Assembly: GCA_937960895.1 (NCBI GenBank) | Contig: CALCJD010000115.1 | Coordinates: 1-64,000 of the forward strand | Source: an uncultured Spartobacteria bacterium | Lineage (GTDB): Bacteria; Verrucomicrobiota; Verrucomicrobiia; Chthoniobacterales; Terrimicrobiaceae | Length of the DNA stretch: 64,000 nt | Direction: 5' to 3' | Shown: piece by piece, positions 41,443-49,867 of the stretch | Layout: each line of letters begins with the position of its first letter | Position numbering within the stretch: position 1 is the stretch's first letter | The notes under the pieces: generated by a model | The model's input: the letters and a program-made list of their open reading frames with translations, nothing else | Database searches by the model: none | Told to the model about the DNA's origin: nothing | Translations under genes and position numbers: made by a program

Positions 41443-42265
41443 CCTTGGTCGGCCCCACGTAGGTGCCCCCCTCGTAACTGTGGGAAACCACGTTTCCGTT
41501 TTCGTCGAGGAGGACCAGGCACGGAATGCCGCCTCCGCCGTAGCGGGCGAGGGGATGGCCGCGGAGTTTGTCATAGGCGATGGCCGGCCAGTCCATCTTT
41601 TCCTCCTTCATGTATTCGAGCATCGCCTCCTCGGATCGGTCGGCGCTGACAAAAATGATGTCGAATTTGTCCCGCGCGGATTTTTTGCGTTTGTACATCC
41701 GGACCAACTCGGGGGTAAACCGACGGCAGGGTCCGCACCAGGAGGCCGAGAAATACACCGCGAGGTATTTTTTGCCGGCCAGTTGGGCGGCGTCGAAGTC
41801 CTCAAACTTCCTGCCGTTGCACGTCACCAACCGGTCCTTGAGCAGCGCGGCGGTGGCGTTGGTGACCGGAACGGGCGTCGGGGAGGTCCGCGCCGCAACC
41901 GGGCTGGGGGCCGGAACCGGGGTGGGGGCCGCCGCCAGGGTGTCCAGGCGTTCCTTTTGTTTTTCCGCGCGCGCAAGAACATCGGTGTCGGCGGGGGCAA
42001 AAACCAGGGGAACCCCCAAGGCGTCGACGGTGACCTCCGAGGTCGTGAGACTTTTCAGCGGATAGGTGCGCCCGGGTTGGACCTTCAGGGAACCGGACGG
42101 CTTTCCATTCACCACAAGGGGAACTTCGTGCGCGACCGCCACGGTCACTTCACGGGGCCAGAGATCGCGGTTAGCGACGACTGTTTCCACGGTGAGCGGC
42201 TCCTGGGAAAGGGCGGTCGAAATGGCCAGAAGCCAGCACAAAGCAAGGCGTTTCATGACCCACAT
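41405..42265 (-). CDS. Secreted thioredoxin-fold (TlpA/nucleoredoxin-like) protein, copy 1
   Basis: 286 residues from ATG 42265, with GAAGGGG six bases upstream. A signal peptide (MKRLALCWLLAISTALSQ) is followed by an N-terminal domain of about 90 residues, a Pro-rich linker (PTPVPAPSPVAARTSPTP) and a thioredoxin-fold C-terminus with W-C-G-P-C, then the nucleoredoxin-like RFTPELV. Reduction or oxidation of periplasmic disulfides is expected. A close paralogue lies directly upstream on the same strand; the 75-bp stretch around the active site is identical in both. Its last 38 bases overlap alkD on the other strand. Confidence 0.85.
   Translation of the reverse strand: MWVMKRLALCWLLAISTALSQEPLTVETVVANRDLWPREVTVAVAHEVPLVVNGKPSGSLKVQPGRTYPLKSLTTSEVTVDALGVPLVFAPADTDVLARAEKQKERLDTLAAAPTPVPAPSPVAARTSPTPVPVTNATAALLKDRLVTCNGRKFEDFDAAQLAGKKYLAVYFSASWCGPCRRFTPELVRMYKRKKSARDKFDIIFVSADRSEEAMLEYMKEEKMDWPAIAYDKLRGHPLARYGGGGIPCLVLLDENGNVVSHSYEGGTYVGPTKVMKDLEKLLKDS
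41703..41777. repeat. 75-bp direct repeat, copy 1
   Basis: Identical base for base to 42697-42771, 994 bases away. It covers the active-site codons for the ASWCGPCRRFTPELV part of the thioredoxin fold. Outside the block the two genes are clearly diverged. Confidence 0.95.
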
Positions 42266-42401
42266 ATGGACCCCTTCCCGACCGGGATCAAGCGGACACT
42301 TGGGGCGGAAAATCGCCCCCTTTGGAAGCCCCGAAAGCCGGCAAGTTCCATGAACCGGGACGCCGGAAAAAATTTCGTCCGGCGGAGCGTGACGAGGGGA
42401 G

Positions 42402-43286
42402 TCACCTGGCCAACAGCTTTTCGAGATCGCGGAGGGGTTTCCGCGGACCCAGATACTTGTTGTTCTCGTAGGAATTTGACAGCACGCTGCCGTTGGGCGC
42501 CAGAACGACCAGGCAGGGAATGCCGCGACCGGCATATTTGAGGAGGGGACTGTTTGCGCGGTGGTCAAAGCGGACGGCCGGCCAGGGCATTCGGTAATTC
42601 GTCATGTACGCCTGCATGGAGCTGGCGTCATTATCCGCGCTGACAAAAATCAGTTCAAAATCGTCCGTGGCGCGCTTCATCTGGTGATACCAGTTCACCA
42701 ACTCGGGGGTAAACCGACGGCAGGGTCCGCACCAGGAGGCCGAGAAATACACCGCGAGGTATTTTTTGCCGCTCAGGTTGCCGGCCTCATAGGGTGCGAG
42801 CGTCCCGGCCTCATTGCGGACCAATTGGCCGGAAAGGAGGGACGAAAACACATTGGCCTCCTCCGTTCGGGGAACCGGCGGCCGGGCGGCCGGCGGGGCG
42901 GCGGAAGAGGGCGGAATACGGGAAACGGAGGGCGTGGGCTCCGGTGATGGCGAGGGAGTCGGCGGTGGCGGGGCGTCGCGCAGGACCCTGAGCTGTTCGG
43001 CACGGGGAATGATGTCGGTTTCCTCCGCCTTGAAGGTGAGGGGGGACCCCAGTCCGACAACGGTCACTCCATTCGCATCAACGGACGTCACCCGGTACAT
43101 TTTTCCCGGCCCCACCTTGAAGGTGCGGGCCACCTTGCCATCCCGAACCACGGGCACCTTGTGGTCGACAACCACCATCACCTCCGTCGGCCAGAGGCTG
43201 CGATCCCTGCCGATCTGTTCCAAATCGAGAGCGCCTTGGGCAAAGACGGAAGACCCGGCGCACAACCAGATCGCAAGGCGTTTCAC
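42402..43286 (-). CDS. Secreted thioredoxin-fold (TlpA/nucleoredoxin-like) protein, copy 2
   Basis: 294 residues taking GTG 43286, where the signal peptide VKRLAIWLCAGSSVFAQ aligns with MKRLALCWLL of copy 1; the frame is open 12 codons upstream to an ATG (43322). Domain plan is the same: N-terminal domain with the shared R-D-L/S-L-W-P-x-E-V motif, a Pro-rich linker (PPPPTPSPSPEPTPS) and a thioredoxin fold with W-C-G-P-C. The two paralogues are roughly half identical overall, with an exceptional block of 75 identical bases. It follows deoB by 32 bases and precedes copy 1 by about 137 bases. Confidence 0.83.
   Translation of the reverse strand: MKRLAIWLCAGSSVFAQGALDLEQIGRDRSLWPTEVMVVVDHKVPVVRDGKVARTFKVGPGKMYRVTSVDANGVTVVGLGSPLTFKAEETDIIPRAEQLRVLRDAPPPPTPSPSPEPTPSVSRIPPSSAAPPAARPPVPRTEEANVFSSLLSGQLVRNEAGTLAPYEAGNLSGKKYLAVYFSASWCGPCRRFTPELVNWYHQMKRATDDFELIFVSADNDASSMQAYMTNYRMPWPAVRFDHRANSPLLKYAGRGIPCLVVLAPNGSVLSNSYENNKYLGPRKPLRDLEKLLAR
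42697..42771. repeat. 75-bp direct repeat, copy 2
   Basis: Identical to 41703-41777; see that entry. Direct orientation, within the second thioredoxin paralogue at the matching codons. Confidence 0.95.
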
Positions 43287-43318
43287 GCCCGGCGTTATCC
43301 GCCTACGGGCGCGGAAAA

Positions 43319-44446
43319 TCAAGCGTTCAGTCGGAAGGCCGTCCGAAGGGTTTCCGCCACAAAATGATAGCCCGTGCGGACGCCCAGGTTTTTCCGCCGG
43401 TCGCGGTGCAGAAGAAAAACCGGGACACGCTCGCGCGTGTGGTCCGAGCCGGTCCAGGTGGGGTCATTGCCATGATCGGCGGTGATGATCACGAGGTCGT
43501 CCGGACCGATCCGGGGCAGGAAATTTCCGAGCCAGGCGTCGAACTCCTCCAGGGCCGCGGCGTATCCTTCCAGGTCGCGGCGATGACCGAAGAGCATGTC
43601 GAAATCGACCAGGTTGGCGAAGATCAGGCCGGGCACGCCGGCATTCCAGAGGCGGTCGATGACCTCCATGCCGTGGGCGTTGGACGTGGTCGGATGGGAT
43701 TCGGAAATTCCGCTCTCCGCGAAAATGTCGCTGATTTTTCCCACCCCGCGCACGGGCACGCCGGCCTCCTGAAGTTCGTTGAGCACCGTACGCGGCGGCT
43801 GCAGGGAAAAGTCGTGCCGGTTGGGGGTCCGGCGAAAGCGTCCCTCCTCCCCGACAAACGGACGGGCGATCACCCGTCCGATGCGCAGGGGATCGGCATG
43901 ACGCCGGGCGATGCGGCAGAGTTCGTAAAGCCGCTCGAGTGGAAAAACCTCCTCGTGCGCGGCGATCTGGAGGACGGAATCGGCCGAGGTGTAGAGAATG
44001 GGACGCCCGGTCGCGACGTGCTCGGCGCCGAGTTCGTTTATGATGGCCGTGCCGCTGGCCGCCTTGTTGCCGAGAAAGCGAACCCCCGCCTCGGACTCGA
44101 TGGCGGCGACCAACCCGGGCGGGAATTTTTCAAACACCGCAAACGGCCGCTCCAGCACGGCGCCGGCAATTTCCCAATGTCCGGTGGTGGTGTCCTTGCC
44201 GGCGGAAATCTCGGTCATGACCCCCACCGCGCCCCGCCCGGGGATTCCGCCGGGACCTCCGGCCGCCAGGTCGAGGGCAAGGCGGAGTCCGAGGCCGTCG
44301 AGGTGCGGAACCCGCAGATCCGGACGCCGTTCGAGAATGTGGCCGACGGTATTGGCTCCCGCGTCGCCATAGGCCGCCGCGTCGGGCGCGTGGCCGATTC
44401 CGACACTGTCGAGAACGAGAAGGAGGGCGCGGGAAGTTGTTTGCAC
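43319..44446 (-). CDS. deoB: Phosphopentomutase
   Basis: 375 residues. Interconverts (deoxy)ribose-1-phosphate and 5-phosphate in nucleoside catabolism. An alkaline-phosphatase-superfamily fold: LDSVGIGHAPDAAAYGDAGANT holds the first metal ligand Asp, DTTTGHWEIAG the active-site Thr, and FANLVDFDMLFGHRRD and IITADHGNDPTWTGSDHTRE the second metal group. Length is a little under that of E. coli DeoB but all landmarks are there. The stop is 32 bases before the predicted start of the second thioredoxin gene, and its start is divergent from the GDP-fucose synthase gene (35 bases). Confidence 0.93.
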   Translation of the reverse strand: MQTTSRALLLVLDSVGIGHAPDAAAYGDAGANTVGHILERRPDLRVPHLDGLGLRLALDLAAGGPGGIPGRGAVGVMTEISAGKDTTTGHWEIAGAVLERPFAVFEKFPPGLVAAIESEAGVRFLGNKAASGTAIINELGAEHVATGRPILYTSADSVLQIAAHEEVFPLERLYELCRIARRHADPLRIGRVIARPFVGEEGRFRRTPNRHDFSLQPPRTVLNELQEAGVPVRGVGKISDIFAESGISESHPTTSNAHGMEVIDRLWNAGVPGLIFANLVDFDMLFGHRRDLEGYAAALEEFDAWLGNFLPRIGPDDLVIITADHGNDPTWTGSDHTRERVPVFLLHRDRRKNLGVRTGYHFVAETLRTAFRLNA

Positions 44447-44481
44447 GATGGGGCAGGCTTGGTAGTTGGGTAATCCAACGC

Positions 44482-45417
44482 ATGGACAAAAACGAGACGA
44501 TTTATGTGGCCGGGCACCGCGGCATGGTGGGCAGCGCCATGGTGCGCAAGCTGCAGGCCGAAGGCTTCACCCACATTCTGACCCGCACCCGCGCCGAACT
44601 CGACCTTCTCGACCGCCAGGCGGTTCGCGCGTTTTTCGAAAAGGAACGCCCCGCCGTCGTCGTGGACGCCGCCGCCAAGGTGGGCGGAATCGTGGCCAAC
44701 TCCGAACAGAAGGTCGCCTTCCTGCTTCAGAACACCACCATCCAAAACAACCTCATCGAAGCCGCCGCCGACTTCGGGACGCGCAAGCTTCTCTTTCTCG
44801 GCAGTTCCTGCATCTATCCCAAATTCGCCCCGCAGCCGATTCCGGAAAGCGCCCTGCTCACCGGTCCGCTCGAACCGACCAACGATGCATACGCCCTGGC
44901 GAAAATTTCCGGCATCAAGCTCTGCCAGGCCTACGCCGCCGAACAGGGGAAAAATTTCCTCTCGGGCATGCCCACCAATCTCTACGGGCCCAACGACAAC
45001 TTCGACCTCCACACTTCGCACGTCCTGCCGGCGCTCATCCGCAAGGCCCACGAGGCGAAGCAGCGCGGCGACGCCTCCATCACCGTCTGGGGCACCGGCA
45101 CGCCCCGCCGCGAGTTCCTGCATGTGGATGATCTCGCCGACGCCTGTTATTTCCTGCTCGAACACTACAATTCGCCCGAGGTGGTCAACATCGGCTGCGG
45201 GGAGGACATTTCGATCCGCGAGCTGGCGGAACTGGTCTGCGAGGTGGTGGGATTCCGGGGCAAGCTGATCTTCGACACGTCGAAACCCGACGGCACCCCG
45301 CGCAAACTTCTCGACATGACAAAACTGTTCGGTCTCGGCTGGCGCCCGAAGATCCCGCTGCGCGACGGGATCCGCCATGCCTACGAATGGTACCTCGCCT
45401 CCGGCAAGGCGGCCTAG
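44482..45417 (+). CDS. fcl: GDP-L-fucose synthase
   Basis: 311 residues from ATG 44482. Epimerase/reductase that turns GDP-4-keto-6-deoxy-mannose into GDP-L-fucose with NADPH. The cofactor loop is GHRGMVGSA at the start; catalytic Ser and Tyr/Lys lie in GSSCIYPKFAPQPIPE and DAYALAKISG; NLYGPNDNFD and FLHVDDLADAC follow the family. No GDP-mannose dehydratase (gmd) is adjacent, so its substrate must come from a gene elsewhere. Its start is 35 bases from deoB on the opposite strand, so the two share a very short divergent promoter region. Confidence 0.93.
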   Translation: MDKNETIYVAGHRGMVGSAMVRKLQAEGFTHILTRTRAELDLLDRQAVRAFFEKERPAVVVDAAAKVGGIVANSEQKVAFLLQNTTIQNNLIEAAADFGTRKLLFLGSSCIYPKFAPQPIPESALLTGPLEPTNDAYALAKISGIKLCQAYAAEQGKNFLSGMPTNLYGPNDNFDLHTSHVLPALIRKAHEAKQRGDASITVWGTGTPRREFLHVDDLADACYFLLEHYNSPEVVNIGCGEDISIRELAELVCEVVGFRGKLIFDTSKPDGTPRKLLDMTKLFGLGWRPKIPLRDGIRHAYEWYLASGKAA

Positions 45418-45792
45418 AAAGCAGCGCCTGAAGCGCGCGCCCGCTCAAAGCCCCGTTTCTTAATCCGGGACGGCCCGCCATTCGTGCGGAATGTCCCGCA
45501 TGATCAGGGCGTGGCCCCAACGTGGGGAATCCCGGCGGGAAACGCCCCGGATCGGAAAACCACGACGGGGTGACGGACCGGACAGCCGGCGGGAACAGTT
45601 TTTGCACCGCGGCGGGACCGGCGCGAAAATTGACCCGCATCCTCCGGCGGATGCCCCCCTTGATCACCGGCAGCCGTCTGCGCAGGCTCATGGAGGATTC
45701 CCAACGCCGGCCGCCGGTTCCCCCCCAATCCTCCCTCGTTCCACGCCGGTGATTGCGGGAAAGCCGAAATTCGCTAGTGTGCGCTGCTGTCC
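45418..45792. other. 375-base gap without a recognisable gene
   Basis: Between fcl and mnmG. Both strands are open in several frames because of the high GC content, but none has family character or a plausible start. The only structure seen is a GCATCC/GGATGC inverted repeat at about 45637-45654. No promoter of good quality was found. I see nothing else in it. Confidence 0.5.
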
Positions 45793-47691
45793 ATGAGCGA
45801 CTTCGATTATCCCAAGCCCTACGATGTGATCGTCATCGGCGCCGGCCACGCCGGCATCGAGGCGGCAATGGCGGCTTCGCGTCTGGGCTGCGAGACGCTG
45901 TTGCTCACGCAGAATGCCGACACCGTCGGCCAGATGTCGTGCAATCCGGCCATCGGCGGACTCGCCAAGGGACACATGGTGCGGGAAATCGACGCCCTCG
46001 GCGGCATCATGGGCCTCAACACCGACGCCACCGGCATCCAATTCCGCATGCTCAATGCCCGCAAGGGACCGAGCGTCCGCGCCCCGCGCGCGCAGTGCGA
46101 CAAGAAGGCCTACCAGTTCCGTCTCAAACACGTTCTGGAACGCCAGCCCCGCCTCGATCTCAAACAGGGCAATGTCACCCGCCTCTTTGTCGAAAACGAC
46201 GCGGTGGCCGGCATCGAAACCAATCTGGGCCTGCGTTTCCGCGGACGCGCCGTGGTGGTGACCACGGGGACCTTCATGCGCGGACTCCTCCATGTCGGCC
46301 TGAAAAACCAGACCGGCGGCCGCATGGGCGACACCGTCTCGACCTTCAGCGACTGCCTGCGCGAACTCGGCTTCGAGGTCGGGCGCTTCAAGACCGGCAC
46401 ACCCTGCCGGCTGCTCGCCAAGAGCATCGATTTTTCCCAATGCGAACGCCAGGACGGCGACGAGCCGCCGCCGCTCTTCAGTTATCTCGCCGACACCATC
46501 GTCCCCGGCGAGGATGAGATCTTCACGCTCAACGGCTGGCGGGACGGTGCCTTCCGCGTGCGCCAGATTCCGTGCTGGATCACCCACACCAACGGGAAGA
46601 CCCACGAAATCATCCGCGCCAATCTCGACAAGTCCCCGCTCTACGCCGGCGTGATCGAAGGGGTGGGTCCCCGCTACTGTCCCAGCATCGAGGACAAGGT
46701 CGTCAAGTTTGCCGAGAAAACCTCCCACCAGCTCTTTCTTGAACCGGAGGGACGCCAGACCGAGGAGATCTACGTCAACGGTGTTTCCACCAGTCTGCCC
46801 TTTGAGGTGCAGTATCGCTTCATCCGCAGCGTGCGGGGACTCGAAAACGCCGAGATCCTGCGGCCGGGCTACGCCGTCGAATACGATTATTGTCCGCCCA
46901 CCCAGCTGCACTCCACGCTCGAGACCAAGCGTGTGTCGGGCCTTTATTTTGCCGGACAGATCAACGGCACCTCCGGCTACGAGGAGGCCGCCGCCCAAGG
47001 GCTCATCGCCGGCGCCAACGCCGCGCTCAAGCTGCTCGGCAAACCCGCCTTCACCCTCGCGCGCCACGAGGCCTACATCGGCGTCCTCATCGACGACCTC
47101 GTCACCCGCGGCACGCCGGAGCCGTACCGGATGTTCACGAGCCGCGCGGAATACCGCCTGCTCCTGCGGCAGGACAACGCCGACCTGCGCCTCACCGGAC
47201 GCGCCATCGAGGCCGGATTGGTCTGTCCGCTGCGCCGCGCGCGTCATGAGGAAAAGATCCGGCAGATCGACGCCCTCAAGGCCCTTGCGGCCACCACGCG
47301 CTACGACGGCACCCTGCTGGCCACCTGGCTCAAACGTCCGGAAAACCTGCCGTCCCACCTGCCCGCGGAGCTCTACGGGCAATACCCGCCGGCCATCTGG
47401 GACCTCGTCGAGACCGACCTCAAATACGAAGGCTACATCCGCCGCGAGGAGGAACGCATCGCACGCACCTCGCGTCAGGAAAACCGTCCCATTCCGGACT
47501 GGGTGGACTACACCCGGATCACCGGCCTGCGCGCCGAGGCCGTGCAAAAGCTCGGCAAAGTCCGTCCCGAGACCCTCGGCCAGGCCGCCCGCATCAGCGG
47601 CGTCACCCCGGCCGATGTCGCCCTGCTCAGCATCTGGGTCGCCCGCGGCAACCCCGATTCCTGCTCCGTGGAAGATCAGCCTCCGGCCTGA
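45793..47691 (+). CDS. mnmG: tRNA uridine-5-carboxymethylaminomethyl modification enzyme MnmG
   Basis: 632 residues, usual length. FAD-dependent; with MnmE it makes the cmnm5U34 modification in tRNA wobble position. The FAD loop GAGHAGIEAAMAAS is at the N-terminus; PAIGGLAKGHMVREIDALGG and the second GTMRGLL-type region FMRGLLHVGLKNQTGGRMGD follow; QINGTSGYEEAAAQGLIAGANAA is the classic GidA signature, and ARHEAYIGVLIDDLVTRGTPEPYRMFTSRAEYRL leads to the C-terminal helical domain. No mnmE or rsmG gene is adjacent. Convergent with lolD, with 141 bases between. Confidence 0.96.
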   Translation: MSDFDYPKPYDVIVIGAGHAGIEAAMAASRLGCETLLLTQNADTVGQMSCNPAIGGLAKGHMVREIDALGGIMGLNTDATGIQFRMLNARKGPSVRAPRAQCDKKAYQFRLKHVLERQPRLDLKQGNVTRLFVENDAVAGIETNLGLRFRGRAVVVTTGTFMRGLLHVGLKNQTGGRMGDTVSTFSDCLRELGFEVGRFKTGTPCRLLAKSIDFSQCERQDGDEPPPLFSYLADTIVPGEDEIFTLNGWRDGAFRVRQIPCWITHTNGKTHEIIRANLDKSPLYAGVIEGVGPRYCPSIEDKVVKFAEKTSHQLFLEPEGRQTEEIYVNGVSTSLPFEVQYRFIRSVRGLENAEILRPGYAVEYDYCPPTQLHSTLETKRVSGLYFAGQINGTSGYEEAAAQGLIAGANAALKLLGKPAFTLARHEAYIGVLIDDLVTRGTPEPYRMFTSRAEYRLLLRQDNADLRLTGRAIEAGLVCPLRRARHEEKIRQIDALKALAATTRYDGTLLATWLKRPENLPSHLPAELYGQYPPAIWDLVETDLKYEGYIRREEERIARTSRQENRPIPDWVDYTRITGLRAEAVQKLGKVRPETLGQAARISGVTPADVALLSIWVARGNPDSCSVEDQPPA

Positions 47692-47832
47692 CCCCGGCTT
47701 CAAAAATCTCCCGTTCCAAGCCACGGATTCGTCCACCTCCCCCGGCCCTTCGAGCCTGGCTATGGGATTGGCGCTCTGCCGCGGCCGCGGGACCGGAGTC
47801 CCCCCGAACATCGGTCCCAACCCGAGCGGGCT

Positions 47833-48495
47833 CTACTCCGCAATTTGGCCGTCCTCGATGCGCAGCAGCCGGTCGCCGCGTCGGGCGAGTTGTTCGTCGT
47901 GCGTTACAACGAGGAGGGTCCGCTTGTCCTCGCGGGCCACACCGAGGAGCAGCTCAATGATGGAGCCGCCGGTGTGACTGTCGAGGTTGCCGGTGGGTTC
48001 GTCGGCGAAAAGAATGCCGGGATCGTTGATGAGCGAGCGCGCGATGGCCACCCGTTGCTGCTCGCCGCCGCTCAATTCCGACGGCAGATGGTGCAGACGG
48101 TCCTTGAGCCCGACCCGCTCGAGCAGGGCTTCGGCCTGGGCCTGGGCGGAGCGTCCGCCCATCATTGCGGGCAAAACCACATTCTCCAGGGCGGTAAGCT
48201 CCGGCAGGAGGAAGTAGGATTGGAAAATGAATCCCATCCGCCTGTTGCGCAGGACGGCCAGGCGGTCCGGCGGCATGGCATAGATGTCGGTGTCCTCAAA
48301 AAACACCTTCCCGGCCTCGGGCCGTTCCAGTCCGGCGATCGTGTAGAGGAGGGTGGTTTTTCCCGCCCCGGAGGCGCCGCAGAAAAAGACGGTCTCGCCT
48401 TTTTTGATCTCCAGCGAGATGCCGCGCAGCACATCGATGCGCGACTTGCCGATTTGGAAGGATCGTTTCAGATCGATGGCCGTGAGATGGAACAT
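47833..48495 (-). CDS. lolD: Lipoprotein-export-type ABC ATPase, LolD-like
   Basis: 220 residues. Walker A GASGAGKTT (about 41-49), signature LSGGEQQRV, Walker B ILFADEPTGNLD and the D-loop are complete. Within the LolD/MacB group by size and the RMGFIFQSYFLLPELTALENV segment. The role would be powering release of outer-membrane lipoproteins from the inner membrane with LolC/E, though no lolC or lolE lies beside it, so another MacB-type transporter is possible. Divergent from the small secreted-protein gene at 48608, with 112 bases between. Confidence 0.82.
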   Translation of the reverse strand: MFHLTAIDLKRSFQIGKSRIDVLRGISLEIKKGETVFFCGASGAGKTTLLYTIAGLERPEAGKVFFEDTDIYAMPPDRLAVLRNRRMGFIFQSYFLLPELTALENVVLPAMMGGRSAQAQAEALLERVGLKDRLHHLPSELSGGEQQRVAIARSLINDPGILFADEPTGNLDSHTGGSIIELLLGVAREDKRTLLVVTHDEQLARRGDRLLRIEDGQIAE

Positions 48496-48607
48496 GGAGC
48501 GGGGCAGTTAAGCGCAAATCGGGCCGGGAATCCACCGGGAAGGTTTTTCCTCCGGCATTGATCTTCCCGCCGGATGCGGTCATCCTTGGGCTCTCCTCAT
48601 TCCCCCG

Positions 48608-49204
48608 ATGAAATTTTTCCTCACCCTGTGGTGCGTGCTGCCGCTTCTGGCCTGGGCGCGCGTCGGACCGGATCTTTCCGCCGGGGTCGACGTGGAGTTC
48701 TTCACCAAGCTGCGCAGGGATTATGCGAAGGCGCCGGGAACGAAATTTTTCCCGACATGGGACCTGGATCCGGACCACCAAAACCTCGTCGACGCCTATC
48801 GGAAGCGCGACGTGGACGAGGTGCTGAAACTGGCCGATTCGTGGTTGAAAAAATGTCCCGTCGACGCGGAGACCCATCTGCGGGTGGCGATGTGTTTCAA
48901 GGAAAAGGGCGACCTGCCGAGCTACACCTATCACCTCGGGGTGTTTTACGGACTGCTGCAATCCCTCACGTCCTCCGGTGACGGACTGACCCCGCAGACG
49001 GCCTTTGTCGTGATCTCCGTCGCGGAGGAATACGCCTTGCTGCGGGAAATCGGCGCCAAGGTGGAAAGACAAAGTCTTCTTGCCGAGGGACCCTGCGACC
49101 GGATGGACGTCTCCCGCGCCCAGGGTCGGGTGAAGTCCACATACTATTTCAATGTCGCCATTCCCTTTGAAGCCACGAAGAAAGCCCTGGGCGGCAAAGA
49201 ATAA
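48608..49204 (+). CDS. Secreted protein, DUF4919-like
   Basis: 198 residues. A signal peptide (FLTLWCVLPLLAWA) leads to a helical protein with LVDAYRKRDVDEVLKLADSWLKKCPVDAETHLRVAMCFKEKGD segments at about residues 60-105, resembling TPR-like DUF4919 proteins; that match is from memory and moderate. The rest includes TAFVVISVAEEYALLREIG. No catalytic motif is seen. It precedes the Ala/Lys-rich protein gene by 71 bases on the same strand. Confidence 0.65.
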   Translation: MKFFLTLWCVLPLLAWARVGPDLSAGVDVEFFTKLRRDYAKAPGTKFFPTWDLDPDHQNLVDAYRKRDVDEVLKLADSWLKKCPVDAETHLRVAMCFKEKGDLPSYTYHLGVFYGLLQSLTSSGDGLTPQTAFVVISVAEEYALLREIGAKVERQSLLAEGPCDRMDVSRAQGRVKSTYYFNVAIPFEATKKALGGKE

Positions 49205-49275
49205 GAAAATCCGCGCCCGTTTGCCCCGCGCGCACTGTTGATCTTGAGTTCCCCATTTGTTAGCCAATTCGCTTC

Positions 49276-49776
49276 ATGAAACCGTTCCTCGTCACCCTCT
49301 TTGTTTCCCTCGCCCTGGTCGGTGCCCATGCCGAATCCGCCGTGCAAAAAGTCGAGCAAGGCGTGGAGAATGCCGCAAAAAAAACGGAGGCCGCCGTGAA
49401 GAAGGCGGTCAAGAAAACCGGGGAGGCCATTGACACGGGGATCAAGGCCACGGAGAAGGCCGCCAAAAAGACGGGCAACGCCCTAAAGACCGGCACCGAG
49501 GATGCGGTCCGGGCCACGGAAAACGCGGCGAAGAAGACCGCAAAACGCACCAAGAAGGCCGCCGATGATGTGGCGGATTCCGAGCTCTACAAAAAGATTG
49601 AGGCCGAGTTGAAGAAACCCTTCAGCCCGGAACAGAAGGCGAAATACGCCGAAGCCTGGCAGGCCGCCCAGGAAAAGGCCCGCGCCGTCGAAAAGGAATT
49701 CGCAGACAAGATTTCCGAAATCACCGGCCTCGGCAAACGCAAGTCGAAGCAGATCGTCAGCGAGCACGGACTGTAG
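49276..49776 (+). CDS. Secreted Ala/Lys-rich coiled-coil or LEA/histone-like protein
   Basis: 166 residues. Signal peptide MKPFLVTLFVSLALVGAHA, then about 90 residues of near-repeated 11-mers with the pattern A-x-x-x-x-E-x-A-x-K-K (for example ENAAKKTEAAVKKAVKKTGEA), rich in Ala, Lys, Thr and Glu. This pattern is seen in LEA-type and histone H1-like bacterial proteins. The C-terminal 60 residues are more ordinary (KPFSPEQKAKYAEAWQAAQEKARAVEKEF). A role in desiccation, envelope binding or stress can only be guessed. Secretion makes DNA binding less likely. No sure family. Confidence 0.7.
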   Translation: MKPFLVTLFVSLALVGAHAESAVQKVEQGVENAAKKTEAAVKKAVKKTGEAIDTGIKATEKAAKKTGNALKTGTEDAVRATENAAKKTAKRTKKAADDVADSELYKKIEAELKKPFSPEQKAKYAEAWQAAQEKARAVEKEFADKISEITGLGKRKSKQIVSEHGL

Positions 49777-49783
49777 CCGCCCG

Positions 49784-49800
49784 CCCGCCCGCGGGGCGGG
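49784..49800. terminator. GC-rich hairpin between convergent genes
   Basis: Arms CCCGCCC (49784-49790) and GGGCGGG (49794-49800) with a three-base loop. It is 7 bases past the stop of the Ala/Lys-rich gene and ahead of the glycosidase stop on the other strand. A second GCGCC/GGCGC hairpin within G5...C5 lies at 49834-49860. No U-tract, so terminator function is uncertain. Confidence 0.4.
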
Positions 49801-49867
49801 AGGAGAAAAGGGGGATGCCCGGCGCTCCCTGATGGGGGGCGCCAAAGGCGCGCAACCCCCTTGGTTC

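Noticed and set aside
45418..45792. Possible small gene between fcl and mnmG
   Set aside because: Several short frames are open on both strands but none has family character or a credible start signal.
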